Shown here: positions 51,641 through 63,471 of the stretch, piece after piece
Layout: every line of letters starts with the position of its first letter
How positions within the stretch are numbered: position 1 is the stretch's first letter
Source: Bacillota bacterium
GTDB taxonomy: Bacteria > Bacillota > Clostridia > Clostridiales > Clostridiaceae
Direction: 5' to 3'
NCBI GenBank assembly: GCA_021781745.1
Contig: JAJXWH010000021.1
Coordinates: forward strand, 20,401 to 84,400
Length of the DNA stretch: 64,000 bases
Made by a program: the position numbers and the translations under genes
The notes under the pieces: model-generated
The model's database searches: none
Told to the model about the DNA's origin: nothing
The model's input: the letters and a program-made list of their open reading frames with translations, nothing else

Positions 51641-52198
51641 TTAATTCTCAAAATTTTTCATTAAAACATATCTATTTAATCCATTGTACTTTAACTTCTC
51701 TATTATTATATTATATCCAAGACTTTTAAAGGTATTTAAGCTATAGATATTATCAGGTGCAACTGTTGAACAAATATAACTCATCCCTGAACAATATGCA
51801 ATTTCTTCTAAAATCTCACATATTACCCTTTGAAGTTTATTCCCCCTATATTCTTCTTTAACTATAGTCGATTCAACTTGTCCTACTTTTAATAGGTCTT
51901 TTCCCTGAATATTTATGTCATATCCATAATTATGTTTTTCATATCCATACTCTATATATACTCCTATAGCAATTAATTCATCATCAATTGCTGAAACACA
52001 TCCTATAATCTTGCCTTTTCCACTAAAAATTATATTAAATTCCTCTCTATCTGAAGTGCAGTAAAAAGCTTTATTACTAAGTTTATTATAAACATTATCT
52101 TGAAGTTCCATTATTTTATCTAAATAGCTTAAATCTAATTCCTTTATTTGAGCTTTAGTATAACTTCCATCATTTTTCTTTAAAATAATCTCTTTCAT
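51641..52198 (-). CDS. GNAT-family N-acetyltransferase
   Basis: VESTIVKEEYRGNKLQRVICEILEEIAYCSGMSYICSTVAPDNIYSLNTFKSLGYNI. Confidence 0.8.
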   Translation of the reverse strand: MKEIILKKNDGSYTKAQIKELDLSYLDKIMELQDNVYNKLSNKAFYCTSDREEFNIIFSGKGKIIGCVSAIDDELIAIGVYIEYGYEKHNYGYDINIQGKDLLKVGQVESTIVKEEYRGNKLQRVICEILEEIAYCSGMSYICSTVAPDNIYSLNTFKSLGYNIIIEKLKYNGLNRYVLMKNFEN

Positions 52199-52328
52199 TT
52201 TATTAAATAAGAATATAAATACTAAATTTATACTTCTTAATTTTATCCCCCTTAATTATTATTAATATATGAATTATATTATATCCTATTATTATACGCT
52301 AGGCTTATATATTTTTCATTATTATTAA

Positions 52329-52377
52329 CAATAAACCGAGCCATTAAATGTAACTCATTTTTAAGGCTCGGTTTTAA
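52329..52377. terminator. Intrinsic terminator
   Basis: AAACCGAGCC...GGCTCGGTTTT hairpin. Confidence 0.8.
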
Positions 52378-53484
52378 TCAGCAATGTACTCTTATTAACC
52401 AAAATTTTATTTTTTTATCGCTCCATCCTAAATCCCATGGCACATCATTTCTATCTGTATTATGGCATGTTACCAAAGTATAACCTTTTGAATCAGCACC
52501 AGTTACTACAGATACGTGGGTAATATCACCTTTCTTTTCATAAGCTACAAAGTCTCCTGGGAGTAACTTATAGGAAGTCTTATATACTTTTTCATAACTT
52601 CCTTTAGCGATAACTGAAGCCCTACCGCTGTTTAGCATATAATAAGTAAATTTACCTGCATTTACCCATGGTCCTGTTGCGCTTCCCTTATCATATCTCC
52701 ACCCTGACGTTTCCTTAAATTTAGCTCCTTCGTGTAATATTTGTGAAGCAAAATTTGCACAATCTCCTCCTTCTGGATTAAAATCTCTATATTGTTTATT
52801 ATACTTAAATCCATACTCCTCTAAAGTTGCTGCACCACAATACCTATCTGCGTATTCTTTAGCACCTTTTCTTTTTTCACTAATATTACTTAAATCTCTA
52901 GATACTTGAGTTGAAATGAACTCCTTAATAGCATCAACTTTAATAGATTCTAAGCTTAATGAATCAGCAAATGGGTCTGTATACCATTCCTTTGTAATAA
53001 TCCATCCATCTCCTCTCTTACTTAACTGAAAAGAGTGGTAAGTTCCAATTCTTGAGCGATTAATTTGTTCAGGTTGATCTGGATAAACATATTGATATTC
53101 TGTATTGCAAATAATATTAAATGAACATTTTTGATCTCCAATTTTCGATCTTTTAATTACTATTTTGGGCACTATATCAACAAACTTTATGCCCTGTTTT
53201 TCTGCCCAATTGTTTATGTATTTTACCTTCTTTTGTTCATACTCATATGCCCATTGACCATATTTAGTATCTGTGGCATAAAGGGATTTGATAGAATCTA
53301 AATCATTATTTAATATTGCTTTATTTTTTATTTCAAATATATTTTTTACAATACATCCTATTTCATCACAATTGATTTCCCCTTTTACGTTTTGCTCCAT
53401 AACATTAATAAATGAAAATATTAAAGTAATCACAATAACTCCAATTAAAATTGACGAGTTTTTTTTATTTTTAGAGAGCTGCAT
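52378..53484 (-). CDS. Amidase-domain protein (putative amidase, Amidase_6-like)
   Basis: AKEYADRYCG...GGDCANFASQILHEGAK...LLPGDFVAYEKKGDITHVSVVTG...TCHNTDRNDVPW. Confidence 0.88.
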   Translation of the reverse strand: MQLSKNKKNSSILIGVIVITLIFSFINVMEQNVKGEINCDEIGCIVKNIFEIKNKAILNNDLDSIKSLYATDTKYGQWAYEYEQKKVKYINNWAEKQGIKFVDIVPKIVIKRSKIGDQKCSFNIICNTEYQYVYPDQPEQINRSRIGTYHSFQLSKRGDGWIITKEWYTDPFADSLSLESIKVDAIKEFISTQVSRDLSNISEKRKGAKEYADRYCGAATLEEYGFKYNKQYRDFNPEGGDCANFASQILHEGAKFKETSGWRYDKGSATGPWVNAGKFTYYMLNSGRASVIAKGSYEKVYKTSYKLLPGDFVAYEKKGDITHVSVVTGADSKGYTLVTCHNTDRNDVPWDLGWSDKKIKFWLIRVHC

Positions 53485-53516
53485 ATTTTAATACCCCTTT
53501 CTAAATAAATATCCTT

Positions 53517-54422
53517 CTACAATAGTTCATTATCTATCATTTCAATGTATTTTTTAGTATTTTCTTCTAAAGGAACACCGTCATACCACTGGCAATTGTG
53601 ATTCCAATTACTAAAATATCTAGCTTTTAATATTATTTCTGGCCTATACTCAAAATGTAAGATATCAAAATGATTCCATTTTCCGCCCCATACAAAATTA
53701 TTTTTCTCAAAAGCTTCTACTAATTCCTTTGGGTAATCTCCCAATCTTTGCTTTCCTTGTTTTTCTGAACTCCATTTCCAGTAGTCTCTTTTATCACTTT
53801 TCAGGTCAATAGCTATTCCATAGGAATGAGGACTTAATCTTCCAGTTCCTGATATAACTCTATAATTGTATGTTCCACTGGCTGGATAAAGTATACTTCC
53901 TATGTCACCTCTAGTTTTAGCCAAGGGAATAAGTTCTTTTAATACTGCTTCAAGAGAAGAATTTGCATTATTTTTGCTATTGAATTGGTAATTAGTATAT
54001 CCAAACTTTAAGCTCTTCAAATTTTTTTCTATGGCTCCTTTTGAGTTACCATATACTTCATTAAAAAGTTCATAATGCCTTGCTCTACCGGGATCAAAAT
54101 TCTTTTCCATAATTTCTGTTGTCATTTGCATTGGGTACTCTTGCTCCAACATATCTTGTAAATCTGGATTTGATAACTTTTCTTCATGACTTTTTTGTTT
54201 TTTATCATCATAGATAATTTTTTTGCCTGATTTCATGATTAAATAAACTTCATCATCACTTTTCTTCTCAACACCTTGTATAAATTCAGGATAAGCCATC
54301 ATAAGGCTTAATATATCTTGCTTCATTTGCGTTTTATAATCTTTGTTACAAGATGCATAAGATATAATAGGAATATTGAAAAGAACTAATATACATAATA
54401 TATAATTAATTATTTTTTTCAT
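53517..54422 (-). CDS. M15-family D-alanyl-D-alanine carboxypeptidase (VanY-like)
   Basis: SGTGRLSPHSYGIAIDLKSDKRDYW...FVWGGKWNHFDILHFEYRPE; signal peptide; start at ATG 54422 with AGGTGGTG upstream. Confidence 0.88.
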   Translation of the reverse strand: MKKIINYILCILVLFNIPIISYASCNKDYKTQMKQDILSLMMAYPEFIQGVEKKSDDEVYLIMKSGKKIIYDDKKQKSHEEKLSNPDLQDMLEQEYPMQMTTEIMEKNFDPGRARHYELFNEVYGNSKGAIEKNLKSLKFGYTNYQFNSKNNANSSLEAVLKELIPLAKTRGDIGSILYPASGTYNYRVISGTGRLSPHSYGIAIDLKSDKRDYWKWSSEKQGKQRLGDYPKELVEAFEKNNFVWGGKWNHFDILHFEYRPEIILKARYFSNWNHNCQWYDGVPLEENTKKYIEMIDNELL

Positions 54423-54629
54423 TAATATATTCACCACCTTTTTAAACCCTATAAAGATATATTGTCCCAAGACTAGTCATACTATGTACATTAATTTTTT
54501 GAATAAAAATAAAAGCTCAAAATGAGTTTTATTAAAAACATAAAAAAAGTGAATGTTTATTTATACAAATAGTTACATTCACTTAATACTGAAATGGAAT
54601 TCCACTTATATTCCAGGTAATTTATATTT

Positions 54630-55062
54630 TTAATTTATACTTTTTTCATAAAAATCTAATACTGATACTAAATAAGGTTTTTGAATTTCGTCTCTCTCTA
54701 GATATATTTCATGCCTTGAATCGTCCATCTTTTCTATTTTGCAGTTCTTGGCACCTTTAGCAAACTTATTCTGACCTTCTGATTTTACATAAGTATCCTG
54801 TCCAGCCTGAAATAATAAAACTGGAATTTCAACTTTTGATGCATTTTCTTCTTTTACAATATCTTCAGTAGTTCTAAACGCCTCTTTAGTCCAGTTATAA
54901 CTTGCTCCACCTCTTTGTAATTCTTCATTATTAGCTACAATATTGTGAATATACTCATAACGATTAATAGAGGTTGTCCCAATTTCATCTTTATTATATT
55001 CCATTGTGTAGGGCTTTTTACCCAACACGTATTTTCCACCATTGCCTAACGCAACTTCAATA
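54630..55062 (-). pseudogene. C-terminal fragment of an S33/lysophospholipase-like alpha/beta hydrolase
   Basis: EVALGNGGKYVLGKKPYTMEYNKDEIGTTSINRYEYIH...VPVLLFQAGQDTYV-like core (IPVLLFQAGQDTYV) and DSRHEIYLE; nucleophile half missing and frame closed upstream by TAA. Confidence 0.65.
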
Positions 55063-55155
55063 TTAACTATTAACTCAACAATCCTACATCCTTTCTATTG
55101 CTAAAAATCTTAGCATAAAAGAAAAAGCTGTATTTTAAACAGCTAAATGTGCATA

Positions 55156-55509
55156 CTATTCAAGCAAGGAAATAACCCACTTATTACACGAAGTGCATTT
55201 ATGAACCGTTATAACGAATAAATCAAACTTCTTATTGTGTACCATTATCCCCATAGCATCTCTTTCTTCTTTAGTAATAAATTCATCATTTTCATCTATA
55301 TAACCAATTATCTCTATCAAATAATTTTTTTTAGTTTTGTCGCAGCATCCGTTAGATCCAGCAATTTCAATTATCTCATAATCCAAATCCGGACTTAATT
55401 CTTCTATAATATCAATTATATCTTCATAATCTTTTACATCATCAACAAAATCTTCTTCATAAAATTCTAAATCTTTAACTTGAAATAATTTATTCATATT
55501 TTTCTCCAT
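55156..55509 (-). CDS. Small acidic hypothetical protein with CxxC
   Basis: 117-aa ORF; HKCTSCNKWVISLLE C-terminus. Confidence 0.65.
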   Translation of the reverse strand: MEKNMNKLFQVKDLEFYEEDFVDDVKDYEDIIDIIEELSPDLDYEIIEIAGSNGCCDKTKKNYLIEIIGYIDENDEFITKEERDAMGIMVHNKKFDLFVITVHKCTSCNKWVISLLE

Positions 55510-55641
55510 TCTTCAGTAATATTTTGTGGCAATAAAGTTAGCTTATATATGTTACCTATTATAATTTACATACAATCTTTTAGCAAATGTACTTGTAATA
55601 TATAAATTCAAGGTTAACATAATATCTAGCTTTTTTTATCA

Positions 55642-56898
55642 TTAATATTTGAAATAATCTAATATTTTCAGGTATTCATTGTTTAAACTTAAATAAGTAT
55701 TCATCAAGTCACTTGATTCACTTGTTGCCTTTTCAATTATATAATCATAGTTTTCAATAAATAATTTTGTTATATTAGAATCTATTTTGTTATATTTGGA
55801 CATATTACTCAAGATTTTTATTACTCTATCTTTACTAAACTCTTCTTTATAACTTCTTACGCCTAGCAAAGCACTAATTATATCCCCTATTGAAATTATT
55901 CTCATTTCTAAAGTTAAATCATTTCCTTTTAATCCAAAAGGATATCCTGTACCGTCGATCTTTTCATGGTGAAGTGTCGCTATATCCCTTATATCATCAA
56001 TATTTAAATCACTTAATATTTTATATCCAATTATTGCATGGCTTTTCATAATTTCAAATTCATCATTTGAAAGCTTTCCGGGCTTCTCTAATATTTCCAC
56101 AGGAATTCCTATTTTCCCTATATCATGAAGAACAGCCGCAATTTTAATTTTAGTTAAAGTCTTATTATTTAATCCACATAATTTTGCAATTTGATAACTT
56201 ACAGCTTCAACAAATATTGTATGTTTAACGGTAGCTTCACTTCTAAAATCAATGGAGTATGCTAACATTTTACTGTATGATAGCACTTCCTCTCTAGAGA
56301 TAACTTTTGTTGCAAAAAAATCGTATAATTCTTTTAAGTATGATCCATCTAATAATTTATTTATGAAATTGTATTTTTTATCTGAACTTAATAATAATTC
56401 CACATGTTCTTTTAAATATTCTTCATTATTATTTATAATATAATTAACTGTTAATTCCTTTTTGCACAAATATATTCTATCAATATAATCCGCAAAATTT
56501 AATAATAAGCCTTCTTTGCAGAAAACCTCCATTTTATTATCTTTATAATATTTCATAGTAAAATGATGAGATAAAACTATACTATACAATTTAGAAAGAG
56601 GCGAAAAATATTTAATGAATAAACAGCCATAAACGGCATGATCGATAGGAGATTTAGTATCAATTTCCACAAGCTTGTCTCTTTCAGAAACTTTATATGC
56701 TCCTATATCATGAAATATAGCAAGGGTACAAATCTCTAGAATTTCGTCTTTACTATAATTTTCTTCTGCTTTTAATAAATTTAACATAATGTACGCAACT
56801 CTTTCACCATGATTTAATAATCTTTGATCTACTGAATTAATTGCTCTATGAATAACTTTAATTATTTGTTTTAAAGTAATATCTGTATTTTCCTTCAT
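55642..56898 (-). CDS. HD-GYP domain phosphohydrolase with an additional N-terminal HD-like domain
   Basis: AAVLHDIGKIGIP...HHEKIDGTGYPFGLKG HD-GYP motif; earlier AIFHDIGAYKV. Confidence 0.92.
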   Translation of the reverse strand: MKENTDITLKQIIKVIHRAINSVDQRLLNHGERVAYIMLNLLKAEENYSKDEILEICTLAIFHDIGAYKVSERDKLVEIDTKSPIDHAVYGCLFIKYFSPLSKLYSIVLSHHFTMKYYKDNKMEVFCKEGLLLNFADYIDRIYLCKKELTVNYIINNNEEYLKEHVELLLSSDKKYNFINKLLDGSYLKELYDFFATKVISREEVLSYSKMLAYSIDFRSEATVKHTIFVEAVSYQIAKLCGLNNKTLTKIKIAAVLHDIGKIGIPVEILEKPGKLSNDEFEIMKSHAIIGYKILSDLNIDDIRDIATLHHEKIDGTGYPFGLKGNDLTLEMRIISIGDIISALLGVRSYKEEFSKDRVIKILSNMSKYNKIDSNITKLFIENYDYIIEKATSESSDLMNTYLSLNNEYLKILDYFKY

Positions 56899-57156
56899 TA
56901 GTTCCTCCTTTTTATGCTAAAAATAATGCTTTTATGGTTAGATAATTAAAATAATAGATAACAGCTATTCTATAAAATAATAATTATATATTATTATTGC
57001 AAGTTGCAATTACCACAATAAAGTTACAAATAACTAAAATACCTAAAATAGAAATACTTTCTCACTTTCTATATGAATTATAACATAAAAAAGTCACCTT
57101 AATTGATGTATAAATCATATTAAGATAACTTTCTTTTTATTTCGGTGATTTTTTAA

Positions 57157-60150
57157 TTATTTTGATGCATAACTTGCTGAATCTACTAATACATATGCAC
57201 TATTTGCTGGTACAATAACTGTTGCACCTTTATACTCTTCTAATTTTTCAACTCCGGCCTTATTTTCATTTACTACAACTGTCCAACCTTTTGATGGTAG
57301 CGTTACTTCAACTGTTTTGTTATTTGAGTTAAAAATTACTGCAATTTTATTCCAAGAGTCACCAACTGCGTTTCCATTTAATGTATATGCAACTATATTA
57401 TCTCCTTTAAAGTCTTTTCCTTCTTGTAAAAATTTAAGATTTTCTTGAATGTCTTTGGTATTACTCATTCTAAATGCTTTATGAGAAGACCTTAAATTAA
57501 TTAAACCTCTATAATAGTTATATAAATCTTGATATTCGTTTACCCTTTCCCAATCTAGTTTATTAACACTATCTGGTGCATTGTAACTATTTCCATTGAA
57601 AGTCCCATCTTTATTAACTTTGGTTCTCGCAAATTCTTCACCTGCTTGAATAAATGGCATTCCTTGAGATGTAAATACTAGGGCTGCTGAAACCTTATTC
57701 ATAGCTTCTATTTCGCGTTCTGACTTATTAGGACTAACTGTTTGTAATTTATCCCATAAAGTCATATTATCATGACATGAAGCATAAGTAATTGTTTGAT
57801 AAGGTTCATTTGCCCAAGGTTCTTTTGAATAATTTACTTTACTATAATCTATTCCATCATGCTTAGTTGATGCAACTATACCAAATTTTATGGAATCTTC
57901 AAATCCTATTCCTCCATTTATAAATCCTCCAGACTTATCATCGAATACATTACCTTTGATTCCATCTCTAAAATCATCACTAAACATACCAATTTGCAAT
58001 TCTCCAAATTTAGTGGCATTAGCTTTTAATGATTGTTGTTCTTTTGGTAGAGCTACTTCTCCACCTGCCCAGCCTTCACCGTAAACTATTATCTTTTTAT
58101 CAATTTTATCTAATTCACTTCTTATCTCTTTCATTGTATCAATATCATGAATAGCCATTAAATCAAATCTAAATCCGTCTATATGATACTCCTGTACCCA
58201 GTATTTAACTGAATCAACAATTAATCTTCTAACCATAGAACGCTCTGAAGCGGTTTCGTTACCAGTGCCTGAACCATTTGAAAAACCGCCTGCAGCGTTT
58301 TGACGATAATAATAGTCTGGAACAGCTAGGTTAAACAATGAATCTGTTGTTGCTCCAGTATGATTATAAACAACATCCATTATTACTTTAATTCCTTGTT
58401 TATGAAGTTCTTGAACTAATTCCTTAAATTCTTTTATTCTTATTTTTCCATCATAAGGATCTGAAGAATAAGAACCCTCTGGTACATTATAGTTTTGTGG
58501 ATCATATCCCCAATTAAATTGTGGAGTATCTAACTTTGTTTCATCAATTGACCTATGATCAAAAGTTGGCATTAATTGTACAGTATTTATTCCAAGTTCT
58601 TTCAAATGAGCTACTCCAGTTTTAACATCTGTACCTGGAATAGTTGTTTTATCTTGCCATACACCTTTATATTTACCTCTATATTCCAAAGTAACACCTG
58701 AGTTTGGATCTATAGAAAAATCTCTAATATGCATTTCATATATCATAGCGTCTGTTGGATTTTCAAGTTCAGGCCTCTTATCTTCACTCCATCCAACTGG
58801 ATTGGTTGAGCTTAAGTTTACAACCATTCCTCTCTTTCCATTAACACCTACAGCTTTTGCATAAGGATCAGTAACTTCATTTTCTTTTCCGTCAATTGTT
58901 ACTAAATAATTATAGTAAACACCGTCTAAGTCACCATTTTCTTCAATAGTCCAAGTTCCTTTTTCACCCTTTTCCATGTCTACTACCTTTTCAGCCGGAT
59001 TAAACTTTCTTCCATCTTTTCCATATAAAGCAACACTTACTTTAGTTGCAGTTGGAGCCCATAAAATAAATTTTGTTTCGTTAGGATTATAAATGGCTCC
59101 AAGTTCACCTTTATATCCAAATAAATCATCAAATTCTTTAGATCCATATATCTTACCAAAACTAGAATTTGCACTACTAAACTTAGGTATTTCTAAAGTA
59201 TAAGTGCTTAATAAATTAATTGGATTTTTAAACTTAATTAAACCCTCTATCGCACTTTGTCCAACATTTACTGAGTATAAAGAACTATCGGTAACGATAC
59301 CATTTTCTTTTACAACAATTCCGTCAGTAGTTGAAAGCTTAGAATTTAATTTAAAACTCATTTCATTAATAGAATCAATTTTTAAAGAAGTTATTTGGGG
59401 ATTCTTAATTGGTTCACTGGGATTAGTATAAACTTTTTCATCCCCTTGAAGAATATAAGCATTAATCTCACCATTGTTATTTGCATATGCTAAATCTATA
59501 CTTCTATCTTTATCTCCATCTTTTGATGTCCAGCTATTTCCACCTTGCCTAATTAAAAATGATACTGCTTTTGATTTCTGAATATTTGTTTTGGTTATTT
59601 CTGCTAATTTGCCAAAGTCATCTTGCTTATTAAAAGCATAACCTGCTGAGTCGCTATTATTAATCCATGACCAAACATCCCAAGAGTCATAATTTTGATC
59701 TAACCTATAATAGTGAAGATTTAATTTAACTGTACTAAAATTTCTATTTAGAGGGTTATCTACGCGAGTTGCTTCCCCACTGCCTTGAGTAATTTTAGTT
59801 TCTACATCCCCATTAGCTAAATCCACATTTTCATCACCTGTTGCTTTTTCTACCCAATCACCTTTTCTAATTATAAAAGATAATTGCTGTGCTTCCTTAG
59901 TAGTCTCCACAACTGCAAATTTTCCTTGATCATCCTCTCCGATGAAATTCACTTGCCTCCCATCCTTTCCTTTTTCCCAAGCCCAAACATTCCAGCCATC
60001 ATAATTTTTATCTGCTCTATCATATCGTATTTTTACATAAACAATATTAGAGTTTTCAGCGGCTTGTACTGATTTTATTGGTATTTGCAACATCGTAACT
60101 ATAAATGCCAATACCAATAATAGTGCTGATACATTTCTAAATTTTTTCAC
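57157..60150 (-). CDS. pulA: Type I pullulanase, secreted, with two tandem CBM41-like modules
   Basis: Signal peptide; NYDGWNVWAWEKGKDG and NYDSWDVWSWINNSDS modules; YNWGYDP-type FNWGYDPQNYNVPEGSYSSDP; DGFRFDLMAIHD; YGEGWAGG. Confidence 0.93.
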   Translation of the reverse strand: MKKFRNVSALLLVLAFIVTMLQIPIKSVQAAENSNIVYVKIRYDRADKNYDGWNVWAWEKGKDGRQVNFIGEDDQGKFAVVETTKEAQQLSFIIRKGDWVEKATGDENVDLANGDVETKITQGSGEATRVDNPLNRNFSTVKLNLHYYRLDQNYDSWDVWSWINNSDSAGYAFNKQDDFGKLAEITKTNIQKSKAVSFLIRQGGNSWTSKDGDKDRSIDLAYANNNGEINAYILQGDEKVYTNPSEPIKNPQITSLKIDSINEMSFKLNSKLSTTDGIVVKENGIVTDSSLYSVNVGQSAIEGLIKFKNPINLLSTYTLEIPKFSSANSSFGKIYGSKEFDDLFGYKGELGAIYNPNETKFILWAPTATKVSVALYGKDGRKFNPAEKVVDMEKGEKGTWTIEENGDLDGVYYNYLVTIDGKENEVTDPYAKAVGVNGKRGMVVNLSSTNPVGWSEDKRPELENPTDAMIYEMHIRDFSIDPNSGVTLEYRGKYKGVWQDKTTIPGTDVKTGVAHLKELGINTVQLMPTFDHRSIDETKLDTPQFNWGYDPQNYNVPEGSYSSDPYDGKIRIKEFKELVQELHKQGIKVIMDVVYNHTGATTDSLFNLAVPDYYYRQNAAGGFSNGSGTGNETASERSMVRRLIVDSVKYWVQEYHIDGFRFDLMAIHDIDTMKEIRSELDKIDKKIIVYGEGWAGGEVALPKEQQSLKANATKFGELQIGMFSDDFRDGIKGNVFDDKSGGFINGGIGFEDSIKFGIVASTKHDGIDYSKVNYSKEPWANEPYQTITYASCHDNMTLWDKLQTVSPNKSEREIEAMNKVSAALVFTSQGMPFIQAGEEFARTKVNKDGTFNGNSYNAPDSVNKLDWERVNEYQDLYNYYRGLINLRSSHKAFRMSNTKDIQENLKFLQEGKDFKGDNIVAYTLNGNAVGDSWNKIAVIFNSNNKTVEVTLPSKGWTVVVNENKAGVEKLEEYKGATVIVPANSAYVLVDSASYASK

Positions 60151-60326
60151 TTTATTCCCTCCTATTAAACGTTTTCCATATTAATTATATCATAATATTT
60201 ACCATAAAAATAATAAGCCATAATGTTTGTAATAATTTACAAACATTATAGCTTAAAATTAATGTATTAATATTTTATATTCCCTAAATAATGTCAATGA
60301 TAATTATAACACCTTATTATAAAAAA

Positions 60327-61835
60327 CTATTGTTGAGAATTATAAGTATTTTCCTTTAATACAACATCATGTGAACTTCCTTCTACAATACTTGTAGCAG
60401 ATACTAATGTTATTTTCGCATTCTTTTGTAATTCTGGAATGGTAAGAGCTCCGCAATTGCACATGGTTGATTTAACTTTATTTAATGTTATTGTAACATT
60501 ATCTTTCAAGCTTCCTGCATATGGTACATAAGAATCAACACCTTCTTCGAAAGATAACTTCTTATCTCCACCAAGATCATATCTCTGCCAGTTTCTTGCT
60601 CTGTTAGAACCTTCACCCCAATATTCCTTCATGTAGCTTCCATTTATATTAACTTTATTAGTTGGACTTTCATCAAATCTTGAGAAATACCTTCCTAACA
60701 TAATAAAGTCTGCCCCCATAGCTAACGCTAAAGTAATATGATAATCATGAACTATACCTCCATCAGAACATACTGGGATATAAATTCCTGTTTTTTCATA
60801 GTATTCGTCTCTGGCTTTTACTACATCAATAAGTGATGTTGCTTGTCCTCGGCCTATACCTTTCTGCTCTCTGGTAATACAAATAGATCCTCCACCAATT
60901 CCAACTTTAACAAAATCTGCTCCTGCCTCAGCTAAGAATAAAAATCCATCTCTATCAACAACATTTCCAGCTCCAACTTTGATATTCTCCCCAAAGTTTT
61001 TATGTATATAATCAATTGTTATCTTTTGCCATTCCGAAAAACCTTCAGAGGAATCTATACATAATACATCTGCACCTGCATTAATTAAAGCTGGTACTCT
61101 TTCTGCATAATCCCTAGTGTTTATACCCGCGCCGACTACATATCTTTTTTGCGAATCAATAAGCTCATTTGAATTTTCCTTATTAGCTGAATAATCTTTA
61201 CGGAAAACCATATATTTTAATTTTTGTTCTTTATCAACTAATGGTAAACTATTTAATTTATTATCCCAAATAATATTATTTGCCTCTTTTAAAGTTATAT
61301 TGGCACCAGCATATATTAATTCGTTAAATGGCGTCATAAATTCTGAAACCTTAGTACTCATATCCATTCTAGTTACTCTATAATCTCTACTTGTTACAAT
61401 CCCAAGAAGTTTCCCATTAGGAGTACCATCTTCTGTAACTGCCATTGTAGAATGACCTGTTTTCTCTTTTAATTCTACTACTTCAGCTAATGTTGAATCT
61501 GGCTTTAGATTTGAATCACTAGTAACAAAACCAGATTTATAATTCTTAACTCTTGCAACCATAGCTGCTTCATTTTCAATTGATTGAGATCCATATATAA
61601 ATGAAACTCCACCTTCCTTTGCTAAAGCAACTGCCATTTTGTCGTCTGATACTGATTGCATGATTGCTGATACTAAGGGAATATTAATTGTAATCGGTGA
61701 TTGTTCACCTTTTTTGAATTTAACAAGTGGTGTTTTCAAACTTACATTTTGAGGAATACAATCTGTTGAAGAATACCCTGGAACTAATAAATATTCTCCA
61801 AAAGTATGAGATGGTTCATTGAAATAATATGCCAT
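60327..61835 (-). CDS. guaB: IMP dehydrogenase
   Basis: CBS region, [56 protein letters not shown]. Confidence 0.93.
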   Translation of the reverse strand: MAYYFNEPSHTFGEYLLVPGYSSTDCIPQNVSLKTPLVKFKKGEQSPITINIPLVSAIMQSVSDDKMAVALAKEGGVSFIYGSQSIENEAAMVARVKNYKSGFVTSDSNLKPDSTLAEVVELKEKTGHSTMAVTEDGTPNGKLLGIVTSRDYRVTRMDMSTKVSEFMTPFNELIYAGANITLKEANNIIWDNKLNSLPLVDKEQKLKYMVFRKDYSANKENSNELIDSQKRYVVGAGINTRDYAERVPALINAGADVLCIDSSEGFSEWQKITIDYIHKNFGENIKVGAGNVVDRDGFLFLAEAGADFVKVGIGGGSICITREQKGIGRGQATSLIDVVKARDEYYEKTGIYIPVCSDGGIVHDYHITLALAMGADFIMLGRYFSRFDESPTNKVNINGSYMKEYWGEGSNRARNWQRYDLGGDKKLSFEEGVDSYVPYAGSLKDNVTITLNKVKSTMCNCGALTIPELQKNAKITLVSATSIVEGSSHDVVLKENTYNSQQ

Positions 61836-61913
61836 TATATCTTACTCCTTTATTTTATAAATATTTTATTGTATATAATAATATATTTTTCTTTAAATTG
61901 TCAACATAAAGAA

Positions 61914-62522
61914 TTATTTACTCCAAATAGGAATAGCATTTTTTAATTGACCTCCACAGCGGGACAATTCTCCCATTACATTGTTTATACCTTGTTCTGT
62001 CTTAAACCAATTATCTTTAGTAATTCCCTCTATATTAACAGGACACACAATGAATTCTGTATTAGGATATGCATAACTATAGAACATTAAACAACGCTTT
62101 GCATGAAAGGATTTACAACAAATAATTGCTCTTTTTATTTCTAAATTTAATTTATTCGTAACCTCAAGAGATTTAAATGCATTTTCCTTTGTCCAAGTTG
62201 CATTATCTTCTTTTAATATAGCACTTTCATTAACACCATAAGATAACATTATATCTTTCATAAATTCCCATTCAGTGTTGTATTGTTCTTTATATATTTC
62301 ACTATTTGTCACTGGCCCTGTAAAATAACCTTTACTCATACTATATTTTCCCGATGGTAAAATATAGGGTGAATAATTATTTAACCAAAGTTTAGCGGCT
62401 TTTTCTGATGGTTCTGGCCAAGAGCCTCCAGGGACAAAAATAATATCAGCGTCTTTAGGTTTATCTTCTACAAAAATATATGAAGTAATCTCACTAATAA
62501 AATTCATACCTTTTGATTCCAT
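61914..62522 (-). CDS. YdcF/ElyC-like (DUF218) protein
   Basis: DIIFVPGGSWPEPSEKAAKLWLNNY...YGVNESAILKEDNATWTKENAFKS...RAIICCKSFHAKRCLMFY. Confidence 0.85.
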   Translation of the reverse strand: MESKGMNFISEITSYIFVEDKPKDADIIFVPGGSWPEPSEKAAKLWLNNYSPYILPSGKYSMSKGYFTGPVTNSEIYKEQYNTEWEFMKDIMLSYGVNESAILKEDNATWTKENAFKSLEVTNKLNLEIKRAIICCKSFHAKRCLMFYSYAYPNTEFIVCPVNIEGITKDNWFKTEQGINNVMGELSRCGGQLKNAIPIWSK

Positions 62523-62567
62523 AGTTATCTCCTAAATTTAAAATAAAAAATTAAATATCCTATAACC

Positions 62568-63368
62568 CTATTCTTTATCAAAATCTCTTCCAATATCACT
62601 AGCTGTATGAGAATCTGATCCATAAATCTTCTTGACGCCATACTTATTTACAAGTTCCTTAAATGTACCACTCACATATATTTCTCCGCAGTACGGCTTT
62701 CTAAGGCCAGCAGTATTTACATCTACCTCATAATCTCTATTTTTAATTTCTTTAACTAACGCTTCTAAAAGTTCATTATTTTTATATTCCAGGGGATATA
62801 ACTTATTAAAAATTCTAATTAAATTTGGATGACCAATGCGGCGTGGCTTATATTTGCCCAAATCTGCTTTTATTGCCATAAGCAGCGTTTCATAATATTT
62901 ATCATAAACTTTTTCAATAGTGCCTAACTCTTTTAAAGCTATTTCAAATCCTTCTTTTCCATCAATAGCGGTATAGGTATCTCCAATTTTTATAAAATGT
63001 ACAGAAAGCAATCCATCTTCAAGATTCGGACCATACATATTTAAAAGTTTTTTTGTTTCTTCTTCATATCCTTCTAGAAAATCAACTTCAAGACCTATAT
63101 TAATTTTGATTTTGTTTTCATATTTTAATTTGATTAGTTTAACATCTTTTAAATATTTCTCTATTGCATCTTTATCCGGAGCACATTCATCTAAAAACTC
63201 TTTATCCTCCATAAAATAGCATGGGAAAGGCATATGCTCAGTAAATGTCATTTCTTCTAAACCTTCTTCAAGTGCCTTTTCTACATACATTTCAAAAGTA
63301 TCTTTTGTTCCATGAGGACAATATGGCGAATGAATATGGCCATCTCTAACTATCTTTTTATTCTCCAT
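62568..63368 (-). CDS. PHP-domain histidinol-phosphatase-like protein
   Basis: DGHIHSPYCPHGTKDTFEMYVEKALEEGLEEMTFTEHMP; YGSDSHTASDIGRDFD. Confidence 0.85.
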   Translation of the reverse strand: MENKKIVRDGHIHSPYCPHGTKDTFEMYVEKALEEGLEEMTFTEHMPFPCYFMEDKEFLDECAPDKDAIEKYLKDVKLIKLKYENKIKINIGLEVDFLEGYEEETKKLLNMYGPNLEDGLLSVHFIKIGDTYTAIDGKEGFEIALKELGTIEKVYDKYYETLLMAIKADLGKYKPRRIGHPNLIRIFNKLYPLEYKNNELLEALVKEIKNRDYEVDVNTAGLRKPYCGEIYVSGTFKELVNKYGVKKIYGSDSHTASDIGRDFDKE

Positions 63369-63471
63369 AATACTTTCTCAAAGAAAGATAATTTTGTATA
63401 ATCCTTCTTTAAAGATTCACTTCCCTTCTATCTAAAGACTCTCATTTTGTTTTATTCTACTTTAATTTTTA

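Noticed and set aside
62568-62600. Possible premature stop at the 3' end of the PHP-domain phosphatase
   Set aside because: Only about 10 further codons would follow TAG and the family C-terminus varies; no reason to call a pseudogene
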